From contig CACRSC010000136.1 in NCBI GenBank assembly GCA_902651635.1, forward strand, positions 288,713 through 315,302: a stretch of 26,590 bases of DNA, in the 5' to 3' direction. The translations under genes were made by a program, and so were the position numbers. This document shows positions 21,443-26,590 of the stretch, piece after piece (positions within the stretch are counted from its first letter, which is position 1; every line of letters starts with the position of its first letter). Source of the stretch: Mastigamoeba balamuthi. Taxonomy: Eukaryota; Evosea; Mastigamoebida; Mastigamoebidae. The notes below the pieces were generated by a model. That model saw nothing but the letters and a program-made list of their open reading frames with translations. It was not told the origin of the DNA and searched no databases.

Positions 21443-22107
21443 CTGTGTGGAGCTGTGTGGAGCTGCGTCGTTGTGTTGGCAGCGCACAGTGCTGTACTCT
21501 TGTGGTTGTATGCCGACCTCGTGTTCCTTGGCAATCTCGGTGGTGTGTGTGTGGGGCATGGGCGCTCGTCTCATCTCGTTGGCTTCGTCGGCCCGGCAAC
21601 ACATGCTGCAGACGGCCGTGACCGTGTCGGGAGAGTGCTCGGGATCGCGTATGCCGCCGCCCCGAGCTGCTCTGTGTGGGGCAGTGTGCTGTGCGGTGGT
21701 TGTGCTCGAGCTTGTGCAGGCGACACACTATGTACTCTGTCTCTGGCCAGCGGGCTGCACAGCGCAGAATCGCATCTGCTAGATGTAAATGCTAGACTGG
21801 CACAGATCCTGCCAAGCGTGGGCTGAATGGCCCAGTGAGTCACCGCGGGGTCGCTGTCCGTGTGCTCAACGTCCGGGATGGAGTGGATGAACTCGATTGT
21901 CTTCGGAAGGTTCTCCATACAACGCCGGACAGCGCGGTGCTGCGTCCTTGAGTGGCACGGAAAAGACCAACTCGGCCCAACGGGCGGCCGACGCGTGGAC
22001 GGTTGGATGACGGAGGCACCGCTATCTGGCCAGATCCGCGAATCCTCCCGCCGATATTTTCCTTTAATTTTTCTTTCTTGTAGCGAGCGTGTCTATCGTG
22101 TCTCCCG
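21443..22107. other. Spacer upstream of the guanylate kinase gene
   Basis: These 665 bases show no supported gene. They begin with a short tandem repeat (AGCTGTGTGG-like units, 21440-21470). A GAATCC...GATATT stretch lies about 60 bases before the guanylate kinase ATG. Confidence 0.5.
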
Positions 22108-23333
22108 ATGTCGGCCAACGGCAGCAGCAGCGGTGCCATCGACGGCAGCGGCGCGGGGGCGCTGCTGGGCGCGCTCGAGCTCGAGAAGGAGATCCTCTAC
22201 GGCGACACGCGCGTGCGGCTCGAGTCGGCGCACCGCGACTACCTCGACTCGCACCCCGAGATCCGCGTCCTGCTCCGCGACTTCATCGCCGCCGCCCTCG
22301 TGCGCCGCGCGCCCCTCTCTCTTTCTCTCCCCGGCGAACGGAATATCTTCCAGATTCCGTTTTCTAGATTCCGCCGCGGGGAAATCTGACCAGCGGAGAT
22401 ATTCGTATCGTGCTCCCACCGCTCCCACCCGTTCCCCCGTTCCCGCGGGACACAGCTCGAGCAGCCCAAGGACGTCGTCCAGTTCGCCAGGCAGCACTTT
22501 GCCGGCTTCGACAAGCGCGCGCCCGTGCCCAAGCCGCGCCTGACCCCCGTCGTCCTCATGGGCCCCAGCGGCGTCGGCAAGGGGACGCGTGCGATGGCCC
22601 CCCTCTCCCCCCGCCGCGTCGCGCTACGGATATTGAATTGAGGTTTTTTTTGCCTGCGCGTGCCTGCGTGGTCGGCTCGCAGTCAAGGACATGCTCATGA
22701 AGGAGTTCCCCGACGACTTCGAGTTCAGCGTCAGCAGCACGACGCGCGCCCCGCGCCCGGGCGAGGTCGACGGCGTGCACTACAACTTCGTGACCCGCGA
22801 GGCCATGGAGCAGGCGATCGAGCGCGTGCGTGCGCGTCGTCCGCGGACTGAGGGCTTCCGCGGGGTGCTATTTCTGTTTCTCGAATTCTGACAGCGACGC
22901 GCGTGACGTGGCGCAGGGCGAATTTCTGGAGCACGCGCGGGTGCACCAGAACCTCTACGGGACGAGCGCCCGGACGGTGGAGCGGACGATGGCCTCGGGG
23001 AAGATCTGCCTGCTGGACATCGACGTGCAGGGGGGCCAGCAGGTGCTGCGCAGCCCCGTGCGCTGCGTCTTTGTGTTTATCGAGCCACCGTCGATGGCCG
23101 AGCTGGAGCGCAGGCTGCGCGACCGCGGCACCGAGACGGAGGAGAGCGTGCAGACGCGGCTGGCCAACGCGCGGAGGGAGATGGAGGCCAGCAGGGAGCC
23201 GGGGTTCGTGGACCACCGCGTGGTCAACGACGGGCTGGAGGCGGCCTACGCGGAGCTCAGGAGGGTCGTCCTGCCGCTCGTCGAGCAGCGCAGGCAGTAC
23301 CTCGCAGCCGTCTCCCAGAGGGCCTGCAAGTAG
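22108..23333 (+). CDS. Guanylate kinase with N-terminal RIIa/DPY30-like dimerisation domain
   Basis: Guanylate kinase makes GDP from GMP and ATP. Four exons (22108-22299, 22456-22588, 22683-22825, 22917-23333) give 294 residues, about 95 longer than a plain guanylate kinase. The catalytic part starts near 95 with the P-loop GPSGVGKGT (100-108), the GMP-binding [20 protein letters not shown] and [17 protein letters not shown], the [12 protein letters not shown] strand, and the lid [11 protein letters not shown]. All look intact. The extra N-terminus (about 40-85) reads [20 protein letters not shown] then VQFARQHF, the pattern of the regulatory-subunit-II dimerisation/docking domain (PF02197-like) that binds amphipathic helices. 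In other proteins such domains target enzymes to ciliary or AKAP scaffolds. A ciliary location is inference. The RIIa domain is split exactly by the first intron. Confidence 0.9.
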
Positions 23334-23895
23334 CCCCTGGCCAGGAGAGGGCGGCAGACGACCCGCGCTGCTCTCTGTCCCACCACACGCGTGATTCATT
23401 AGAGAGGAGTCCCAGCCCCCGCAGAGTGTGCAGACTCCCGACAGGTCGGTCGTTTGATGCCTTCTCCCCCCACACATACACGCACTGGCCACCGCGGAGG
23501 CTACGCTGCTGTCGGTGGCGTGAGCAAGGCCCGCAGGGACGCCCACTCCGCCTGGGAGACGCCGTTGTGTTTCCCATGCCCGCGTGAGCTGCCCCCAGTA
23601 TCTGAGGATGCGGCCGCTATTGAGGTTGCGGGCGCTGTCGGGGGCTGGGCTGGGGCTGGTTTGCTCTGCGCTGCACTGGAGGACCAAGCGACTTGACCGG
23701 AAGACTCTGCGCGAGGGTGTGGGCGCCCACGGCAAGCCCCGGGGCTCGGGAATCAGCAGCGGGGCGGCGAGCCGCACGCGTGCTGGCGGGTGACGGCACC
23801 AGCGAGGACGATTGGCGCGATACGAAAATATCTCTGTGAAGTCAGCCGATTACGTCAGCAGTCTTGTGCCTTTGTCTTTGAAGCGCCAACCCGAC
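23334..23895. other. Spacer upstream of eIF3g
   Basis: No convincing gene. A short stretch at 23797-23825 reads DGTSEDDWRD in one frame, similar in style to acidic eIF3g N-termini, but no start codon or splice sites connect it. Confidence 0.45.
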
Positions 23896-25101
23896 ATGCC
23901 GCTGTGCGCCGCCGCCGCCGCCGCGCGCCGCCCCTCCCGCCGCGCCCCCCGAGGACTAACCCCTCCGCCCCGCCCCGCAGCGCCACCGAGCCACTGCTGC
24001 TGCCCCGCGCGGCCCCCAAGACCGGTGAGCGCCGCCCCCCCGTCGTTGTGCCCCCAGCGCGGGACGGCGGCCACCAACGCCCCTTCTTTGCCCTGCCCTC
24101 TTCTCAACGCCCCGCGCAGAGGAGGAGATCAAGGAGGTCGAGGAGATCCGCACGCTGCCCACGGGCCAGAAGGTCAAGGTCATCAAGCGCGTCAAGGTCG
24201 TCAAGCTGGTCACCCGCGTCCCCGAGCGCGTCATCGCCCGCCGCGTGCGCCCGCCGTATCCCAGAGAGAGAAGATAGACATATCTCTGACGCAACAGGGG
24301 GAATTCCTGATTCCGAATCAACGGTATCTCAGGCGTGGCAGAAGTTCGGGGCGTGCGCAGGCGTCGGCCCCGGGCCCGAGCCCGGCCTGACCGAGGTCGG
24401 CGACGAGGTGACGATCGAGGCGGCGAACAAGGCCAAGGCGGCGCAGGAGACGGCGCTGGCCAAGACCGAGAGCGAGATGCTCGCCAAGGACGGCGTCGGC
24501 GACGTCAAGTGCCGCATCTGCAAGGGCAACCACTGGACCAGCAAGTGCCCCCTGCGCGCCCAGATGGGCGACGACCTCGACGGTGCGTCACTGTCGCGTC
24601 ACGGGTGGGAGGGTCGGGAAATCTGCACTTTCCGTGTAACTGATGACGTGGTGATTCCCCGTTCCAGATATCGACGGCAAGAAGACGGAGGAGCCCGCCG
24701 CCGCTGGCTCCTCGGGCAAGTATGTGCCCCCCAGCAAGCGTGGAGGCCCCGGCGCCAAGGAGGGCAGCCGCCCTGGCCGCGGTGCGTACCGAGCTCAGAT
24801 CTCGAGATTCCTGATTCCGATATCCTAATATCTTTTTAAATGTGCAGACGACTCGTTCACGATCCGCGTGAGGAACCTCAACGAGGACTGCAGAGAGATG
24901 GACCTGCAGGAGCTGTTCCGCCCGTTCGGCCCGCTGCAGCGCGTCTTCGTGGCCAAGGACACGCGCGGCCACGCCAAGGGCTTCGCGTTTGTCAACTTCT
25001 ACAACAAGGAGGACGCCGAGGTCGCCCTCGAGAAGCTGCGCGGCGTGGGCTTCCAGAACGTCATCCTCGACCTCGAGTGGGCCAGGCCCTCGAACAAGTA
25101 G
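23896..25101 (+). CDS. EIF3G: Translation initiation factor eIF3 subunit G
   Basis: eIF3g is an RNA-binding subunit of the eIF3 complex that acts in scanning and reinitiation on the 40S ribosome. Six exons (23896-23903, 23981-24024, 24120-24244, 24333-24582, 24668-24781, 24848-25101) give 264 residues, shorter than animal homologues because the N-terminus is short. The eIF3g N-terminal region (18-66) ends in ERVIARRAWQKFG, matching the conserved ARR-NW-KFG motif. The zinc knuckle is CRICKGNHWTSKC (Cys119, Cys122, His126, Cys131). The linker motif KYVPPSKR follows, then one RRM (about 182-264) with IRVRNL and KGFAFVNF. The acceptor at 24332 was chosen because it supplies AWQ. The first coding exon is only 8 nt, so the true start is the least certain part. 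Confidence 0.92.
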
Positions 25102-25249
25102 ACCCGCAGGCCCACGGCCTGCTCGCCACAAAAACAACAACGATCGGTCCTTCTTGGGGGTCAACCCTAATTTTGCTCCATTTTGATTGTGTTACCTGCG
25201 TTTCAATTGATGCATAGCAGAATTTACTCTGAAGGAGACGAAAAAGTAT

Positions 25250-25320
25250 GCGTACGCCGGGAATTGAACCCGGACCACCGCCTTGGAAGGGCGGTATCCT
25301 AACCATTAGACAACGAACGC
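25250..25320 (-). tRNA. tRNA-Gly (anticodon TCC)
   Basis: The reverse complement folds as a 71-nt tRNA: acceptor GCGTTCG/CGTACGC (one U-U mismatch), an anticodon stem CCGCC/GGCGG with loop CTTCCAA giving anticodon TCC, and a T arm CCGGG-TTCAATT-CCCGG. No intron. A run of five T follows on the minus strand, a normal RNA polymerase III terminator. Confidence 0.95.
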
Positions 25321-25940
25321 TTTCGATAAAAGAAAAAATGCACATACATCTGGTCGACACAGGGTTGACCTGCGGGTTATTGCATTGCAGGCTGAGGCAT
25401 AGGAGGAAATCTGATAACTATAAACTAAGACGATGAGGTAGGGAAGTCAGAGTTCTGATTACTCTTATACTTCAGATAATCTCTCTTTCTCTACAGGAGA
25501 GAAAGAAGCTCTCAGAGCTAGAGGTCTTAGGTGTTTTGAGAAAGAAGTGTGAAAAGAAAGTCATTAAGCTGAAATCACTTGACTGTATGTTCAGCATTCC
25601 TGCGTGAAATTTCTACCTAATATTAACAGCTTTCATATTCACAATAATGAGTAATAAGAAGACCATATGAATTACTGTGGTGAAGTAGTTCTATTTCTGT
25701 AATTGCCACATTATCAATTAGAGAATATTACTAAATAAAAGAGAACTAAGAGTAAAACAGTTCAAGTCATTTCACTCTGACTGACTATGTGAATGTTAAA
25801 CACAACACGATCTGAGTTACATGAAAAAGTGAATTCATCTGTCTGAAAAGAAATAGACAGAGCTTTGTGTACGCAATTGAAGATTGCAAAACAAATATTG
25901 TTTAGTTAGGTATTCAATTTTGTAGAACTGTAATATGTAA

Positions 25941-26022
25941 GCATCTGTGGCCGAGTCGGTCCAAGGCGCTGCATTCAGGTTGCAGTCTCGTAAGAGGCCT
26001 GGGTTCGAATCCCAGCGGATGC
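25941..26022 (+). tRNA. tRNA-Leu (anticodon CAG)
   Basis: An 82-nt class II tRNA: acceptor GCATCTG/CGGATGC, anticodon stem CTGCA/TGCAG with loop TTCAGGT giving anticodon CAG, a long variable arm (TCTCGTAAGAGG), and T arm CTGGG-TTCGAAT-CCCAG. No intron. It is followed by TTTT. CTG is a dominant leucine codon in the neighbouring genes, matching this anticodon. Confidence 0.96.
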
Positions 26023-26590
26023 ATTTTGCTATTGTATACCGTTAAACTTCAATGTTGAGAATTCCTATTGGAGTGATTATAGGCCATATTATGATCTGAT
26101 CTGAGAATGACTGAAATTCGGAATATCTTATATACAGATAATAATATATCTTTCAGAGAAACAGAGAAAGAAGATTTGTTTCTTGCACTGGGTCCTCACT
26201 GAGGCCAGAAGTAAGTAACATATGTTAACATCAGTGTCATGCTGCTTGTGGTGACAGATAGTGTTCGTGGTCCTACAGCAGTCACTGATACCAAGAAGGT
26301 GCTGGATAATCTAGTCTATGACTCAGTGACCATGAATGGCCTACAATCTACAGAACAAGGAAGTTCCAACTGTACAGCTGGAGCAGATCGTGACATTGTT
26401 CAGCTTCTCCAAGTTGCACCTCAACCTGCTGGTGCAGATGGTGCAGGCTGGCCAGTTGCTTGGTCAGAAGCCCAGCTCTGGGTTGGCAAGAGTCACAACT
26501 GTAATGTTCATCAAGGACTGGCTGCTTCAGGCATTAGTGTGACTTGACAGTGCATGGAATGGACTGACTGCATGCACAATGAGCACACTG

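Larger units (their letters stand above)
25102..26590. other. AT-rich segment carrying tRNA genes
   Basis: Composition drops abruptly from about 65-70% GC to clearly AT-rich after about 25,110. Apart from two tRNA genes I see no supported gene. A short hairpin-like pair of GAGAAAG/CTTTCTC runs lies at 25481-25506. Open frames at 26239-26547 and 26336-26542 have more balanced composition but no recognisable motif and may be chance or part of a gene running off the edge. Confidence 0.6.

Noticed and set aside
26336-26542. 68-codon frame in the AT-rich right end
   Set aside because: It looks mildly protein-like (leucine-rich) but competes with another frame over the same bases and has no motif or splice context.

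Overview
This window comes from the nuclear genome of a unicellular eukaryote with a GC-rich, gene-dense, intron-rich genome. Eleven complete protein-coding genes can be reconstructed, plus one gene cut by the left edge and two tRNA genes at the right end. The eukaryotic signs are direct: 30 inferred spliceosomal introns (47 to 324 nt), eIF3g, a DXO/RAI1-like mRNA quality-control enzyme, a predicted myristoylated SPFH-like protein, and a guanylate kinase with an RIIa-type dimerisation domain. That last fusion hints at a flagellated lineage. A GC-rich free-living protist (amoebozoan or excavate-like) fits, but the sequence alone does not fix the lineage.

Layout, left to right: (1) 1-545, a partial minus-strand gene with an apparent frameshift; (2) 1026-2068 (+), a bacterial-type short-chain dehydrogenase, followed by a (GGGGCT)8 tract; (3) 2887-5804 (-), a 629-residue coiled-coil protein with seven exons; (4) 6270-8611 (+), phosphoglucomutase with seven exons; (5) a 1.2 kb non-coding block, then 9796-10875 (+), a coiled-coil protein; (6) 11812-14605 (+), a secreted GH74 xyloglucanase-type enzyme; (7) 14678-15851 (-), a putative GATase1/ThuA-like protein; (8) 16162-17322 (-), a DXO/RAI1-like decapping nuclease; (9) 17998-19466 (+), an SPFH/Band-7-like membrane-anchored protein; (10) 19719-20375 (-), a small Smr-domain protein; (11) 20721-21442 (+), a small coiled-coil protein; (12) 22108-23333 (+), RIIa-guanylate kinase; (13) 23896-25101 (+), eIF3g; (14) 25102-26590, an abruptly AT-rich segment with tRNA-Gly(TCC) on minus and tRNA-Leu(CAG) on plus.

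The genes do not form one pathway. The set is mostly housekeeping (carbohydrate metabolism, nucleotide metabolism, translation, RNA quality control) plus one extracellular plant-polysaccharide enzyme, suggesting a lifestyle that meets plant cell-wall material. Neighbours are placed head-to-head and tail-to-tail with short spacers, as expected for independently transcribed nuclear genes.

The most distinctive signals concern splicing and genome organisation. The donor is usually GTGCGN, and four introns, three of them starting GCACG, appear to use GC-AG borders. A short GCATTTC-containing motif recurs in introns and spacers. Composition falls sharply where the tRNA segment begins. All exon joins were inferred by eye from reading frame, family conservation and splice borders; no transcript evidence was available.
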